Notes: generated from the sequence alone by a model not told the origin. Counted from the stretch's first letter, positions 36,893-47,979 are shown. The stretch is 64,000 nucleotides of DNA from Colwellia sp. 75C3 (GCF_002836255.1 NZ_PJAU01000060.1:186001-250000), one strand, 5' to 3'. Numbers and translations: made by a program.

Positions 36893-38122
36893 ATGCGCGT
36901 ATCAACAGCTCAATTTTACTTACAAAGCTCTCAACAAATGAGCAGCAAAAGTGCTGATGTAAATGAACGAATGGCTTATCTAACCAGTGGCAAACGAGTA
37001 CTAACAGCTAAAGATGATGCGGTATCTTTTGGCACCTTAGCTGGCTATAAAAATGATTTAGCTAATATCGAAAAATATAAACGTAATATTGATCGAGCAG
37101 AAAGTCACAATAATCTGCAAGAGGTTGTTTTTGCAGATGCAGAAATGATTTTAGATAAGATTAAACAGGACATGTTACTTGCCAATAACGGGCGTATGTC
37201 CAGTGAAGATCTACAAACTTTAGCTGATCAAATCAGGAATAGTTTTGATCAATTACTTGATATTGGCAACACACAAAATGAAAATGGTGATTACATTTTT
37301 TCTGGTTATCAAACAGAGTTACAGCCTTTTAGTCAACAAACTGACGGCTCTGTTGCTTACAGTGGTGATACCGGGGTAAATGAAATACAAGTAGCTAAAA
37401 ACATTAAAATTGCCACTAACCAAACAGGTGACGCCGCTTTTTTAAATGTTGCCAATGCTATTGGTGATTTTAGCGTCAATTATCCCTCTATTATCCCAGT
37501 TAATACCTCAGGTGTAGCGGTGGAAAGTGCCAATGTAACCGATAGAAACGCCTACAACGTCAGTTCAGGGCCTTTTACTTTTGCTACAGACCCAATAACT
37601 AATGATTTAACGGTTACCGATAGCACGCTTACGGTAGTATTTCCGGTATTTCCAGCAGCCCCTGTACCTTATGTGGCAGGGCAAACAATTTCCTTTGAGG
37701 GGGTTGATGTTACTTTAAGCGGCAACCCATTGCCGGGTGAAAGTTTTGTAATCAGCGAACAAGAAGAAATAAGTATTTTTGAAACGGTAAACAGTGCTAT
37801 CGCTTGGATGGAACAAGGCACGGTATCGGTTAATCATGAGCAACATCAGGTTGATTACAACACCCTTCTTACGCAAATTAATTCGACTATGAGTCATATT
37901 ACTTCAAGGCGAGTAGATTCAGGTATTCGATTGCAAGTCCTTGATAATCAAACAAATAGACACCTAGACACTGAGTTAGCGGTAAGTTCTAACAAAGGTA
38001 AAATTGAAGATTTAGATTTTGCCAAAGCCATCTCAGAGTTTGAGCAAGCAAAAATAGCGCTACAAGCCTCACAACAAGCGTTCAGTAAAGTACAGGGCTT
38101 AACACTATTCAATTATATTTAA
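36893..38122 (+). CDS. flgL: Hook-filament junction protein FlgL (HAP3)
   Basis: 409 residues. Starts MRVSTAQFYLQSSQQMSS, with RMAYLTSGKRVLTAKDDAVS of the flagellin-like N-domain, and ends with the helix FAKAISEFEQAKIALQASQQ and AFSKVQGLTLFNYI. The variable middle (about 170-290) is longer than in short FlgL proteins. It connects FlgK to flagellin. Last gene of the flgF-L run. Confidence 0.94.
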   Translation: MRVSTAQFYLQSSQQMSSKSADVNERMAYLTSGKRVLTAKDDAVSFGTLAGYKNDLANIEKYKRNIDRAESHNNLQEVVFADAEMILDKIKQDMLLANNGRMSSEDLQTLADQIRNSFDQLLDIGNTQNENGDYIFSGYQTELQPFSQQTDGSVAYSGDTGVNEIQVAKNIKIATNQTGDAAFLNVANAIGDFSVNYPSIIPVNTSGVAVESANVTDRNAYNVSSGPFTFATDPITNDLTVTDSTLTVVFPVFPAAPVPYVAGQTISFEGVDVTLSGNPLPGESFVISEQEEISIFETVNSAIAWMEQGTVSVNHEQHQVDYNTLLTQINSTMSHITSRRVDSGIRLQVLDNQTNRHLDTELAVSSNKGKIEDLDFAKAISEFEQAKIALQASQQAFSKVQGLTLFNYI

Positions 38123-38191
38123 ATATTTAATGGCTATTTACTAAAGTGGCATTATTTATGCTTTGATAACGGTTAGTAACATAAAAAAATG

Positions 38192-38219
38192 TAAAGTAAC
38201 GCGAAGTAACTGTCGGTGT
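38192..38219 (+). promoter_or_regulatory. Possible sigma-28 promoter of the first flagellin gene
   Basis: TAAAGTAA fits the -35, but the -10 (GTCGGTGT after a 12-nt spacer) matches GCCGATAA only in part. It lies about 95 bp upstream of the flagellin start. Flagellin genes are normally FliA- or RpoN-driven; this is the best candidate seen. Confidence 0.35.
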
Positions 38220-38255
38220 ATACATTAACCCAGTAATTTTTTATCAATAAAGTAA

Positions 38256-38278
38256 AGAGGCTTGCTGAACAAGCTTCT
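38256..38278 (+). promoter_or_regulatory. 5'-UTR hairpin of the first flagellin mRNA
   Basis: AGAGGCTT and AAGCTTCT pair (one G-T wobble) around a 7-nt loop, 33 bp before the ATG. The second flagellin leader has a similar pair (GGAGGCTT near 40001 and AAGCTTCT at 40020-40027), and both are followed by TTAGGAG, suggesting a conserved leader structure affecting translation or stability. Confidence 0.4.
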
Positions 38279-38311
38279 AATAAATAATATCAATACATTA
38301 GGAGTTTTATC

Positions 38312-39742
38312 ATGGCTTTATCAGTAGTAACAAATACCTCGTCATTAAACGCACAGCGTAATTTAACTAAGTCTGGTGAAGGCTTAGCCACTTCAATGCA
38401 ACGTTTGTCATCCGGTATGCGAATTAACAGCGCGAAAGATGATGCCGCGGGTATGCAAATAGCTAACCGTTTAACCTCACAAATAAATGGTTTAGGCGTA
38501 GCACAACGTAATGCTAATGACGGTATTTCAATGGCGCAAACAGCTGAAGGCGCGATGCAAGAATCTTCAAATATCTTACAGCGTATGCGTGATTTATCAT
38601 TGCAGTCAGCCAACGGGTCTAATGGCGCCGAAGATAGAGCTGCTCTTCAAAAAGAAGTAGGTGCATTACAGCAAGAGTTAACACGTATTGCTGAAACCAC
38701 TAAGTTTGGTGCGACTAGTTTACTTGATGGTAGTTTTGGTACTAAACAGTTTCAAATTGGTGCCAATGCTAACGAAACGATTAATGTTACTTTAGGTAAT
38801 ATGTCAGCAGATGCTATTGGTGCTCATGAAATTATGGGTGCAGGTTCTTCAACAACTGCTGCTTTAGGTGATGTTGAAACGGTTGCTTTGGCGACTAACT
38901 TAAACATTACTGGTGATACCTTAAATATTAATGGTGACAGTTTGACTGTTTCAGCGAATGTTGGTGCAGCAGCTATTGCTGACCAAATTAATGAGTTAGG
39001 TAACGGTGTGGTCGCTGAAGCAAAATTAAGTACGACGATTGCAGGTATTACATCTTCAAGTACAAGTGTACTTGAAATGGAAAAAGGAGGTGTTATTGTT
39101 GATCAATTTGACTTAGCAACCTACGGTGGTGATATGGGACGTTTAGCGGAAGATATGCAAGCTAAAGGTTACGATGCCGTATTCGATGGTACAAGCAGTA
39201 TTTCGTTTAATGCGACAGATATTGATGGTATTGACGTAACAGGTGCAGGTGATACAAGTGCCTTTACAGTTGGTGGTCAAGCCGTAGCTAGTACAACGGG
39301 CTCTTTAAGTATGTCATCTCAACTTGACTTATCTTCATCCAATAAAATAGGTATTTCGGGTACAAATGTTGATGAAATACTAGGGGGAACTGTCGCTTCT
39401 ACTGGTGGTGCAAGTGCATTAACATCCGTTGAAGCTATTGATATTTCAGGAGCTGATTCAGCAGGAGCACAGTCAGCGTTGAAAACTATTGATGCGGCTT
39501 TAGCTCAAATAGACTCATCAAGAGCCGGATTGGGTGCAGTCCAAAACCGCTTTAGTCATACTATCAGTAATTTAGCCAATATATCTGAAAATGTATCTTC
39601 TTCACGAAGTCGGATTCAAGATACCGATTTTGCCTCTGAAACGGCAAATATGACTAAAAACCAGATATTGCAACAAGCGGGAACGTCAATCCTGTCACAA
39701 GCAAATCAAATACCTCAAGCGGCAATTAGTTTGTTAGGTTAG
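38312..39742 (+). CDS. Flagellin (copy 1)
   Basis: 476 residues. The N-terminal D0/D1 (about 1-170) has [20 protein letters not shown] and [20 protein letters not shown]; the C-terminal D1/D0 (about 385-476) has [20 protein letters not shown] and ends in [11 protein letters not shown]. The middle (about 185-370) is variable. It is one of three tandem flagellins; its middle is nearly identical to copy 3 (41867) while its ends are closer to copy 2 in wording, a gene-conversion pattern. TTAGGAG precedes the ATG. Surface Ser/Thr in the middle are likely pseudaminate O-glycosylation sites (inference). Confidence 0.95.
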   Translation: MALSVVTNTSSLNAQRNLTKSGEGLATSMQRLSSGMRINSAKDDAAGMQIANRLTSQINGLGVAQRNANDGISMAQTAEGAMQESSNILQRMRDLSLQSANGSNGAEDRAALQKEVGALQQELTRIAETTKFGATSLLDGSFGTKQFQIGANANETINVTLGNMSADAIGAHEIMGAGSSTTAALGDVETVALATNLNITGDTLNINGDSLTVSANVGAAAIADQINELGNGVVAEAKLSTTIAGITSSSTSVLEMEKGGVIVDQFDLATYGGDMGRLAEDMQAKGYDAVFDGTSSISFNATDIDGIDVTGAGDTSAFTVGGQAVASTTGSLSMSSQLDLSSSNKIGISGTNVDEILGGTVASTGGASALTSVEAIDISGADSAGAQSALKTIDAALAQIDSSRAGLGAVQNRFSHTISNLANISENVSSSRSRIQDTDFASETANMTKNQILQQAGTSILSQANQIPQAAISLLG

Positions 39743-39805
39743 AAAAGTAGTTAAAATACTTATTAAACTATGATCACTTTTTGATAATAGAATAAGTTGA
39801 TAAAT

Positions 39806-39830
39806 AGGAAGCCTAATGGCTTCCTTTTTT
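39806..39830 (+). terminator. Terminator after flagellin copy 1
   Basis: AGGAAGCC and GGCTTCCT pair perfectly around TAAT, followed by T5. Confidence 0.9.
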
Positions 39831-40051
39831 ATGCTACGAGTTTGATGATTTAAGCCTCTTATTAATCCATACGTGACTCTATGTCAAAAGTTTGACTAAA
39901 AAACAATCAATGTAATGCAAAGTATATTGACGTTATAAGTTGTTGTTTTTGTTTGTTATTGTAATGTTGGCTTGTTTTTTGATTGTATATAAATATAAGA
40001 GGAGGCTTTACGTTTAAATAAGCTTCTAGATATGTAAATTAGGAGATTATT

Positions 40052-41521
40052 ATGGCTTTATCAGTTATTACCAATGCATCATCGCTTAATGCGCAACGAA
40101 ATCTAACCAAATCAGGTGAAGGTTTAGCAACCTCCATGCAGCGTTTATCTTCAGGTATGCGAATAAATAGTGCTAAAGATGATGCTGCAGGCATGCAAAT
40201 AGCGAACAGGTTAACTTCGCAAATTAATGGCTTAGCAGTAGCTCAACGAAATGCCAATGATGGTATATCAATGGCACAAACCGCTGAAGGTGCCATGCAA
40301 GAGTCTTCAAATATCCTACAACGTATGCGTGATCTATCACTACAATCAGCTAATGGCTCAAATTCAGCGGAAGATCGCTCAGCATTACAAAAAGAGATGG
40401 GAGCTCTCCAACAAGAATTAACACGTATATCTGAAACCACAAAGTTTGGCGCGACCAGTTTACTTGATGGTAGCTTTGGTACTAAGCAGTTTCAAGTAGG
40501 TGCTAATGCAAATGAAACTATTAATGTTAGTTTAGGTAACATGGCAGCAGATGCTATTGGTGCTCATCAAATTCAGGGTGGGGGAACTGCAGCTTCTTCA
40601 ACGAGTATTGGTGATGTTGAGCAAGTTACTTTAGCTACCAATATGGGGACGACAGGAGATACTTGGAGTATTAATGGTACTTCAGTTACTTATGCTAATA
40701 GTGATGGAGCCTCGACTATTGCAAAAAATATAAATAGTGTTTCTACGGGAGTGAGTGCTGAGGCTGTATTATCTACGCGTATTCAAGGTTTGTCTGCCTC
40801 AGACGCTGGTACTTTTAATATTTATAAAGAGGGAGTCATCGAAGATACTTTTTCACTAAGTTCTTTCGGTGGAGATATGGAGCGGTTAGCTGAAGAGCTA
40901 CAATCTGCGGGTTATAATGCCGTTTTCGATAAAAACTTAAACTCGGGAGCTGGTGGCATAGATGTTGTAGCAAAAGATATTGATGGGTTTGAAGTTACAC
41001 TTTCCCCAGCAGGTACTGTTCAGATGGGACCTGTAGGTGGATTACTCACTTCAGGAGCTGGTCCTTTATCCCACTCAGCAGAATTGCAATTAACTTCCGC
41101 TGAAAAAATTGGTATTTCAGGGACAACAGTAAATGAAATACTAGGTCAAGGCTTTGGGGGTAGTAATATTGCCGCATCAGGAGGGGGAAGTGCGTTAAAC
41201 TCAGTTGAATCAATCGATATTTCAGGTGCCACAGCTGCTAACTCTCAATCAGCAATTGAAGTAATTGATGCCGCATTGGCACAGATTGACTCAAGTCGAG
41301 CAGGTTTAGGGGCGGTACAAAACCGTTTTACGCACACCATTAGTAATTTAGCAAATGTACAAGAAAACGTTTCATCGTCTCGTAGCCGAATTCAAGATAC
41401 TGATTTTGCAAAAGAAACAGCTGTAATGACTAAGAATCAAATATTACAACAAGCAGGTACAAGTATTTTGTCACAAGCTAATCAGATTCCTCAAGCTGCT
41501 ATTAGTTTATTAGGCGGCTAA
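40052..41521 (+). CDS. Flagellin (copy 2)
   Basis: 489 residues, the longest of the three tandem genes. The N- and C-terminal D0/D1 regions are close to copy 1 ([40 protein letters not shown]), but the middle (about 180-390: [40 protein letters not shown]) is only distantly related to that of copies 1 and 3. The different exposed surface suggests a functionally distinct filament segment. It ends in LLGG. TTAGGAG precedes the ATG, and it has its own leader and terminator, so it is separately expressed. Confidence 0.95.
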   Translation: MALSVITNASSLNAQRNLTKSGEGLATSMQRLSSGMRINSAKDDAAGMQIANRLTSQINGLAVAQRNANDGISMAQTAEGAMQESSNILQRMRDLSLQSANGSNSAEDRSALQKEMGALQQELTRISETTKFGATSLLDGSFGTKQFQVGANANETINVSLGNMAADAIGAHQIQGGGTAASSTSIGDVEQVTLATNMGTTGDTWSINGTSVTYANSDGASTIAKNINSVSTGVSAEAVLSTRIQGLSASDAGTFNIYKEGVIEDTFSLSSFGGDMERLAEELQSAGYNAVFDKNLNSGAGGIDVVAKDIDGFEVTLSPAGTVQMGPVGGLLTSGAGPLSHSAELQLTSAEKIGISGTTVNEILGQGFGGSNIAASGGGSALNSVESIDISGATAANSQSAIEVIDAALAQIDSSRAGLGAVQNRFTHTISNLANVQENVSSSRSRIQDTDFAKETAVMTKNQILQQAGTSILSQANQIPQAAISLLGG

Positions 41522-41560
41522 GAGAAATAAGTTAATAAATTAGAGAAAAATACCTATTTT

Positions 41561-41592
41561 AAGGCTAAGCAGTTAATGTTTAGCCTTTTTTA
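41561..41592 (+). terminator. Terminator after flagellin copy 2
   Basis: AAGGCTAA pairs with TTTAGCCTT across a GCAGTTAATG loop, followed by TTTTTAG. Confidence 0.8.
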
Positions 41593-41765
41593 GTAGTTAA
41601 TAGAGTTACATTTTAATTTAATGTAACTTATTGAACTATATGTAGTATTGTTATTTTTTGAGCGTAAAATTGATATGTTAGGCTCTAGCTTTAATGTTTT
41701 TTACAAAAAACATTAAAGTTAATTTTTACCCTGCCGTTAAGGTGATTAGAATGGAGCTGCTTTGA

Positions 41766-41792
41766 TAAATTTATTGGTATCTTTACCGATAA
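41766..41792 (+). promoter_or_regulatory. Sigma-28 promoter of flagellin copy 3
   Basis: TAAATTTA, an 11-nt spacer and ACCGATAA match the FliA consensus at 13 of 16 conserved positions. It lies about 75 bp upstream of the start at 41867. Confidence 0.75.
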
Positions 41793-41866
41793 CCTTATCG
41801 CTTAATTAACGGCTTCTGGTTAATACAACTAACTAAATAATTACATTTTGTAATCAGGAGTTTATC

Positions 41867-43297
41867 ATGGCTTTATCAGTAATAACGAATACTTCATCAC
41901 TTAATGCTCAACGTAACTTAAGTAAATCAAGTGAAGGTTTACAAACTTCAATGCAGCGCTTGTCATCAGGTATGCGTATTAATAGTGCCAAAGATGATGC
42001 CGCAGGTTTGCAAATTGCAAACAGACTTACATCACAAATAAATGGTTTAGGTGTAGCTCAACGAAACGCTAACGATGGTATTTCAATGGCGCAAACGGCT
42101 GAAGGCGCGATGCAAGAATCATCAAATATCTTACAACGTATGCGTGATTTGTCATTGCAATCATCTAACGGGTCAAACTCTGCAGATGACCGTGCAGCCT
42201 TACAAAAAGAAGTAGGTGCATTACAGCAAGAGTTAACACGTATTGCTGAAACCACTAAATTCGGCGCGACTAGTTTACTTGATGGTGATTTTGGTACTAA
42301 ACAGTTCCAAGTAGGTGCCAATGCGAATGAAACAATTAATGTTACTTTAGGCGACATGTCTGCTGATGCAATCGGGGCACATGAAATTACAGGTGCAGGC
42401 ACTTCAACAACTGCAGCTTTAGGTGATGTTGAAACGGTTGCTTTGGCGACTAACTTAAACATTACGGGTGATACCTTAAATATTAATGGTGACAGTTTGA
42501 CTGTTGCAGCGAATGCTGGTGCAGCAGCTATTGCTGACCAGATTAACGATTTAGGTAACGGTGTGGTCGCTGAAGCAAAATTAAGTACGACGATTACAGG
42601 TGTTACATCTTCAAGTACAAGTGTACTTGAAATGGAAAAAGGAGGTGCCATTGTTGATCAATTTGACTTAGCAACCTACGGTGGTGATATGGGACGTTTA
42701 GCGGAAGATATGCAAGCTAAAGGTTACGATGCCGTATTCGATGGTACAAGCACTATTACGTTTAATGCGACAGATATTGATGGGATTGATGTAACAGGTG
42801 CAGGTGATACAAGTGCCTTTACAGTTGGTGGTCAAGCCGTAGCTAGTACAACGGGATCTTTAAGTATATCATCTCAACTTGACTTATCTTCATCCAATAA
42901 AATAGGTATTTCGGGAACAAATGTAGATGAAATACTTGGTGGTACTGTAGCTTCTACGGGTGGTTCAAGTGCACTAACCTCTATTGAGTCAGTTGATATT
43001 TCTGGGTCTGATTCATCAGGTGCACAGTCAGCGTTGAAAACTATCGATGCCGCACTGGCGCAAATTGATTCACAACGTGCAGATTTAGGTGCGGTTCAAA
43101 ACCGCTTTAGTCATACCGTTAGTAATTTAGCCAATATATCTGAAAATGTATCTTCTTCACGAAGTCGTATTCAAGATACTGACTTTGCTTCTGAAACCGC
43201 GCAAATGACTAAGAACCAAATATTACAACAAGCAGGTACGTCAATTTTGGCTCAATCTAACCAGTTACCTCAAGCTGCATTAAGCCTAATCGGTTAA
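41867..43297 (+). CDS. Flagellin (copy 3)
   Basis: 476 residues, the same length as copy 1. The N-terminus ([40 protein letters not shown]) and the C-terminus ([32 protein letters not shown]) diverge from the other two, but the middle (about 185-370) is nearly identical to copy 1 in protein and in DNA. FliA promoter upstream at 41766, TCAGGAG before the ATG and a long terminator after it: a single-gene unit. Probably a sigma-28-dependent filament subunit. Confidence 0.95.
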   Translation: MALSVITNTSSLNAQRNLSKSSEGLQTSMQRLSSGMRINSAKDDAAGLQIANRLTSQINGLGVAQRNANDGISMAQTAEGAMQESSNILQRMRDLSLQSSNGSNSADDRAALQKEVGALQQELTRIAETTKFGATSLLDGDFGTKQFQVGANANETINVTLGDMSADAIGAHEITGAGTSTTAALGDVETVALATNLNITGDTLNINGDSLTVAANAGAAAIADQINDLGNGVVAEAKLSTTITGVTSSSTSVLEMEKGGAIVDQFDLATYGGDMGRLAEDMQAKGYDAVFDGTSTITFNATDIDGIDVTGAGDTSAFTVGGQAVASTTGSLSISSQLDLSSSNKIGISGTNVDEILGGTVASTGGSSALTSIESVDISGSDSSGAQSALKTIDAALAQIDSQRADLGAVQNRFSHTVSNLANISENVSSSRSRIQDTDFASETAQMTKNQILQQAGTSILAQSNQLPQAALSLIG

Positions 43298-43330
43298 TAT
43301 AGTGTAGGTTCAGGTTCAACCTAAATGACG

Positions 43331-43362
43331 AAAAAGGAAGGAGCCTATACTCCTTCCTTTTT
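43331..43362 (+). terminator. Terminator after flagellin copy 3
   Basis: AAAAAGGAAGGAG and CTCCTTCCTTTTT form a 13-bp perfect stem around CCTATA. Confidence 0.92.
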
Positions 43363-43458
43363 GTGTTTTGATAAACAGGCCACGATAATTTATACTGATA
43401 ATAGTACAGCTTACTTCAGTGTAAAAGTACGTGGTGGAATTTAAACAAGGAGCATGCC

Positions 43459-43878
43459 ATGAGTGTTATCCAAAATGGTACTGACTTAGGCTTAGCGTCT
43501 GAATATAAACGTGCTGGTGATACAATTACAAGTAATATTACTGTGGATAAAAGTGAGCAGAAAGTTGTCACTGAGGCTTTAATTACAAGTAAACAAGATA
43601 AAATAGGCGCTATCCAAAAATCAGCGGAAGAAGTTACCAATAATCAACCCCTAACGACTAAACAGTTAGAGAAAGTGGCTCAACAATTGCAGGATTTTGT
43701 TGGTGATTTAAATCGAAATATCGAGTTTTCAGTGGATGAAGATTCTGGCCGCGACGTTATTAAAGTAACAGATAGAGACACGGGCGATTTACTTAAACAA
43801 TACCCCTCAGAAGAAGTGTTAACCTTAGTGTCTAAATTATCAGATATGGTTGGTGGTTTTGTTGATGCTAAAGTTTAG
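43459..43878 (+). CDS. flaG: FlaG-family protein
   Basis: 139 residues. The C-terminal half (about 70-135) has the FlaG pattern LQDFVGDLNRNIEFSVDEDS and GRDVIKVTDRDTGDLLKQYP, then EEVLTLVSKLSDM. FlaG limits or tunes filament length in several polar-flagellated bacteria. It lies between flagellins and fliD, its standard place. AAGGAG precedes the ATG. Confidence 0.92.
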   Translation: MSVIQNGTDLGLASEYKRAGDTITSNITVDKSEQKVVTEALITSKQDKIGAIQKSAEEVTNNQPLTTKQLEKVAQQLQDFVGDLNRNIEFSVDEDSGRDVIKVTDRDTGDLLKQYPSEEVLTLVSKLSDMVGGFVDAKV

Positions 43879-43932
43879 ATAAGTTAGATTTAATTAAGAA
43901 TATTATCAACGTTATAGGTTAAGGAGACTCTC

Positions 43933-45669
43933 ATGGCAAGTATTTCATTTACAGGTATTGGTTCTGGCTTACAAGTTAGTGAGATTGTTGAAGCTATCGT
44001 TAATGCTGAAAAAATTCCTTATGAGTCTCGAGTCAATCGTCAACAAGGCGCTTTTACTACCGATATTTCGGCTGTTGGAGCTTTAAAATCTGCATTAGAA
44101 GCAGTAACCGAATCTTTTGAAACCTTAGGGGATATTGAACAATACCAACAACGAACCGCCACTGGTCGTGATGATTTCATAGGTCTTAGCTCAGATAAAG
44201 CAGCAGAAATTGGTAATTACTCTATTGAAGTTACAGCCTTAGCCAGTGCTCATAAATTAATGTCTGGTGCTATAGCTGATACTGAAGCCGTAGGCGAAGG
44301 TACATTAACGATTGAGTCTGGTACTAATAATTTTGATATCAGTGTTTCAGCTACTGCAACCTTGAGTGAAATTCGTGATGCCATTAATGATAGTGCTGAT
44401 AACGACTCTGTAGCAGCAACTATTATTACCGATGCTTCTGGGCAGCATTTAGTACTAAACAGTAAAGAAACCGGCCTTGCTAATGCCATTACTGTTAATG
44501 TGGATGACATCGATTTAAATAATGGTGACGCATCTGGTTTATCTCGCTTAGCTTCTGACGCTACTAATAAGCTTAGATCAACTAATGGTTTTACTTCATC
44601 AGAGACAGTGGGATCAGGAACGTTAACATTTAACTCTGATGATAATGACTTTACTGTGAGTATTGCCGCAACAGATACCTTGTCTGACATTATGGAAACT
44701 ATTAATAGTAATAGTATTAACGACTCTATAAAAGCAAGTATTGTTAATGACGGTACTAGTGATCATTTAGTCTTTAGTAGTATAGAGTCAGGTGCAGCAC
44801 ACGCAATTACGGTTACTGCTACAGATGACGATACAAATAATGTAGATGGCTTGGGTATTTCTCAATTTACTACTGCTAATATGACCGCAAGTACTAATGT
44901 TGAAAACATGGTTGAAACAGGTAAAGCGGAAGATGCCTCAATTATGATTGATGGCACTATTTCAGCGACCAGTAGTACTAATGAGTTTAAAGGTGTTATT
45001 GACGGTATCGATATTACCGTTAATAAAATGCATGGTGTTGATGATGATATTAGTAAAATATCCATCGCTGAAAACAACAATAATGTTGCTTCGGGAATCA
45101 ATACATTCATTACTAGCTTTAATGCTTTGGTAGACTTAAGTCAACAATTAGGTAAATCAGGTGAAGATGGTGCGGGTGTTTTAGCGGGTGACTCCATGCT
45201 TCGCGGTGTAATGGCAAAACTTAGAGGTCAATTTAATAAAGAATTTGATGCAGGTAATGGCAATACTCTCACTTTATCTCAGTTAGGTGTACGTACAGAG
45301 CGAGATGGAAAGCTAAGTTTTGAGAAAAGTACGCTTGATGATTTACTTGAAGAATCACCTGACTCTATCCAAACCTTTTTTCTCGGTGCTAACGATGATA
45401 ATGGCTTTGTAAATGACATGAATACGTTTGTTGGATTTTATACTGATAGTGATGGTGTAATTCAGCAGCGTATTGATGGAAAGAATAACCAAATAGACAG
45501 ATTAAGTAGCGATCTTGAAAGTTTTAAGGAAAAAATGGCTTCGTTAGAGGCAAGGTTATTCGCGCAATATAATGCTATGGATTTGATGGTCTCCCAAATG
45601 AACTCAACCAGCTCCTATTTAATGTCCCAGTTAGATAATATGCCAGGCGTTGTTAGAAAATCTAAATAA
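43933..45669 (+). CDS. fliD: Filament cap protein FliD (HAP2)
   Basis: 578 residues. FTGIGSGLQVSEIVEAIVNA at the N-terminus, then two repeated FliD-type blocks (GEGTLTIESGTNNFDISVSA and GSGTLTFNSDDNDFTVSIAA), and the C-terminal GVRTERDGKLSFEKSTLDDL and FKEKMASLEARLFAQYNAMD. It forms the pentameric/hexameric cap at the filament tip. The block repetition is a normal part of this family in polar flagella. AAGGAG precedes the ATG. Confidence 0.94.
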   Translation: MASISFTGIGSGLQVSEIVEAIVNAEKIPYESRVNRQQGAFTTDISAVGALKSALEAVTESFETLGDIEQYQQRTATGRDDFIGLSSDKAAEIGNYSIEVTALASAHKLMSGAIADTEAVGEGTLTIESGTNNFDISVSATATLSEIRDAINDSADNDSVAATIITDASGQHLVLNSKETGLANAITVNVDDIDLNNGDASGLSRLASDATNKLRSTNGFTSSETVGSGTLTFNSDDNDFTVSIAATDTLSDIMETINSNSINDSIKASIVNDGTSDHLVFSSIESGAAHAITVTATDDDTNNVDGLGISQFTTANMTASTNVENMVETGKAEDASIMIDGTISATSSTNEFKGVIDGIDITVNKMHGVDDDISKISIAENNNNVASGINTFITSFNALVDLSQQLGKSGEDGAGVLAGDSMLRGVMAKLRGQFNKEFDAGNGNTLTLSQLGVRTERDGKLSFEKSTLDDLLEESPDSIQTFFLGANDDNGFVNDMNTFVGFYTDSDGVIQQRIDGKNNQIDRLSSDLESFKEKMASLEARLFAQYNAMDLMVSQMNSTSSYLMSQLDNMPGVVRKSK

Positions 45670-45781
45670 ATAAAATAATATATGTTTTTTACCTTTAGTT
45701 CTGGCGTGATTTTTGCTTCGTGTTATGTTTAGATTGATATAAATAACATTATATTATTTGCTGCTTATTTAGGATAATCCA

Positions 45782-47827
45782 TTGAATACTCAAAATACTA
45801 CGACGCAAGATAATTCTCTTCAAATTATGCTATTACAGGCAACATTGCTAGCCAACTTAGATGCACTAAAAGTCTATATCCCTAATATATATGATACCTT
45901 TAAAGATTACTCTCCAGAAAGCTCTGGTGTGGTTTTTGATGAGCAAGGTCATATTAACTTAGCCAACAATGGTGAGTATGTTTACTCCACCGAAGCTAAA
46001 AAATTCTCTCAACAACAGGTCAAATTGTTTGTTGAAAATCCAACAATGTTTACTTTTAATCTAGGGCATCAAGAAGATAAAGATATCTGTTTTGAACATG
46101 CTCGGTTGTTAAAAGAAATAAGGACAAAAAGAGAAGCAGAGGCTGGCAATAACAATAAACCAATTGAAGAACCGCAATTGGATATGCTCTGCATGGTCGG
46201 CTCAGGGTTAGGTTATCAAATTGAAGCGTTATTTGAACAAAAAAAAATCATCAATTTTTTGTTATGTGAACCATCTAAAGATATTTTTTATGCGATGTTA
46301 CATTGCATTGAACTAAAGCCAATAATTGAAAGCTGCCAAGCCCTTGGAGGGAGGTTCTCTGTTCGAATAGGTGGAAGTGCTTCTGGTATGATAAATTCGG
46401 TTTCTGAGATGTTGCACCAACAAGGTCACTTTAATTTAAGTCGTTTGTTTTTTTATCGTCATTACATAAGTGATACTAGTGATGAGCTCCTTCAGCTTTT
46501 TAAAGATATTGGCTATCGTTGGTCGTCAGGCTGGGGGTTCATGGAGGATGAAATTATAGGTATCACCCATACGCTAAGTAATATTCAAGCAGGGTTTGAA
46601 ATTTGTAAGAATAAAGAAATTTTTGAAAATAAGATATCGACAAAACCTGTGTTTATTGCTGGTAATGGACCATCTTTAGATGAATCTATTGAATATTTAA
46701 AAAAAAATCAAGATAGGCTTATTATAGTTAGTGCTGGTACATCGCTTAAAGCTCTGTTAAAAAATGACATTAAGCCAGATATTCATTTTGAGATGGAAAG
46801 AACACTTCGTACTATGCCTTACCTTGAAGTCATAGAAAAGCAACAAAAAAACAGTAATATTCAATTAAGTGATATACAAGTCATAGCGTTAAATACTGTT
46901 GCTACCCAGGTACTAAATAAGTTTAAAACCCCTTTGTTATTAACTAAACGCTTTGATGGCGGTGGCCAACTTATTCAAAAGGCTGATAAACTAGAACGCC
47001 ATGTTGCGCCTGAGTACTGTAATCCTACTGTATCAAACACTGCGCTAGTAACGTTATTATCTCTTGGTTTTAAAAATATTTACTTAGCAGGAACCGATTT
47101 TGGTTATTTGTGTGAAAGTCATCACCACTCTAAAGATAGCATCTATTATGATGAGGATTATTTTGCTAAAGAGAGGGTAGAAAGAGGTATTAATAAAGAT
47201 AAAAAAGTTAAAGGCAACTTTACTGATTTTGTATACACTACTGACATATTTGATTCATCAAGAGGAAATGTTGAATTAGCGCTACAAGAGCAGGTAGAAA
47301 AATATAATCAACTCGATACTAAGGTTTATAATTGTTCTAATGGTGCATTTATTCGTTTTACTGAGCCTAAGAGTGTTTCAGATTTACCCGTATTCAAATC
47401 TTTTACAGATAAAGTAGAATGTTTAGATGTTTTATTAACAGAAGCGTTTGAAAATAAACAGTTCACTAGAAAGAAACTGGATAAATCTATTTCAAATTCT
47501 TTTGCTGAAGTTAAATTGATTTTAGATCAGCTGATGAAATTCACGAATAAAGAAATGCAATCTAGAGAAGAGTTATCACAAGCTTTTCATTTGCAAAATG
47601 CACTATTAATGAAACTTAAGAGCAGAAAGGAATATCAGGTTACTTATTGGATTATTCAAGGCACATTTAGATATTTTCAAGCCTATATCATGACCAATAC
47701 CTATTACTATGATGATTTAAATGAGAGGAATAAGTTTATTAATTATTGTTTATCTGCTTTTAGAAAACATATAAAACAAAGATATAGTGAGCTTTTGCAT
47801 GCATATAATAAACCTTCGAAAGCGTAG
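45782..47827 (+). CDS. Motility accessory factor (Maf, DUF115) flagellin glycosyltransferase
   Basis: 681 residues. The central DUF115 domain (about 280-460) has KPVFIAGNGPSLDESIEYLK, IVSAGTSLKALLKNDIKPDI and NTALVTLLSLGFKNIYLAGT with DFGY, typical of Maf. Maf proteins transfer nonulosonic acids (pseudaminic or legionaminic) onto flagellin Ser/Thr in the cytoplasm. Its place just after fliD and next to the pse genes supports this. The start is TTG at 45782 with AGGATAA a few bases upstream; no better ATG is near. Confidence 0.88.
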   Translation: MNTQNTTTQDNSLQIMLLQATLLANLDALKVYIPNIYDTFKDYSPESSGVVFDEQGHINLANNGEYVYSTEAKKFSQQQVKLFVENPTMFTFNLGHQEDKDICFEHARLLKEIRTKREAEAGNNNKPIEEPQLDMLCMVGSGLGYQIEALFEQKKIINFLLCEPSKDIFYAMLHCIELKPIIESCQALGGRFSVRIGGSASGMINSVSEMLHQQGHFNLSRLFFYRHYISDTSDELLQLFKDIGYRWSSGWGFMEDEIIGITHTLSNIQAGFEICKNKEIFENKISTKPVFIAGNGPSLDESIEYLKKNQDRLIIVSAGTSLKALLKNDIKPDIHFEMERTLRTMPYLEVIEKQQKNSNIQLSDIQVIALNTVATQVLNKFKTPLLLTKRFDGGGQLIQKADKLERHVAPEYCNPTVSNTALVTLLSLGFKNIYLAGTDFGYLCESHHHSKDSIYYDEDYFAKERVERGINKDKKVKGNFTDFVYTTDIFDSSRGNVELALQEQVEKYNQLDTKVYNCSNGAFIRFTEPKSVSDLPVFKSFTDKVECLDVLLTEAFENKQFTRKKLDKSISNSFAEVKLILDQLMKFTNKEMQSREELSQAFHLQNALLMKLKSRKEYQVTYWIIQGTFRYFQAYIMTNTYYYDDLNERNKFINYCLSAFRKHIKQRYSELLHAYNKPSKA

Positions 47828-47979
47828 TTTATAGGGAAAATATTATTTTAACTAGATAGTTTTCCACGTGATAAAGCAAATAGAGTTTTATCACATGTTA
47901 TATTTTTATCTCGGATACTTTATTTGAACATTTAGTATTTATTTACTTTTTACACTTATTCCCATTAAGGGGAGTTAAC

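Noticed and set aside
39966..39983. TTGGCTTGTTTTTTGATT as a sigma-54 promoter for flagellin copy 2
   Set aside because: Spacing is right but the nearly invariant GC of the -12 box is GA, so I do not call it.
42058..42651. 197-codon open frame on the - strand inside flagellin copy 3
   Set aside because: It is antisense to a clear flagellin gene, has no ribosome site, and the repetitive Ser/Ala codons of flagellin leave few stops on the other strand.
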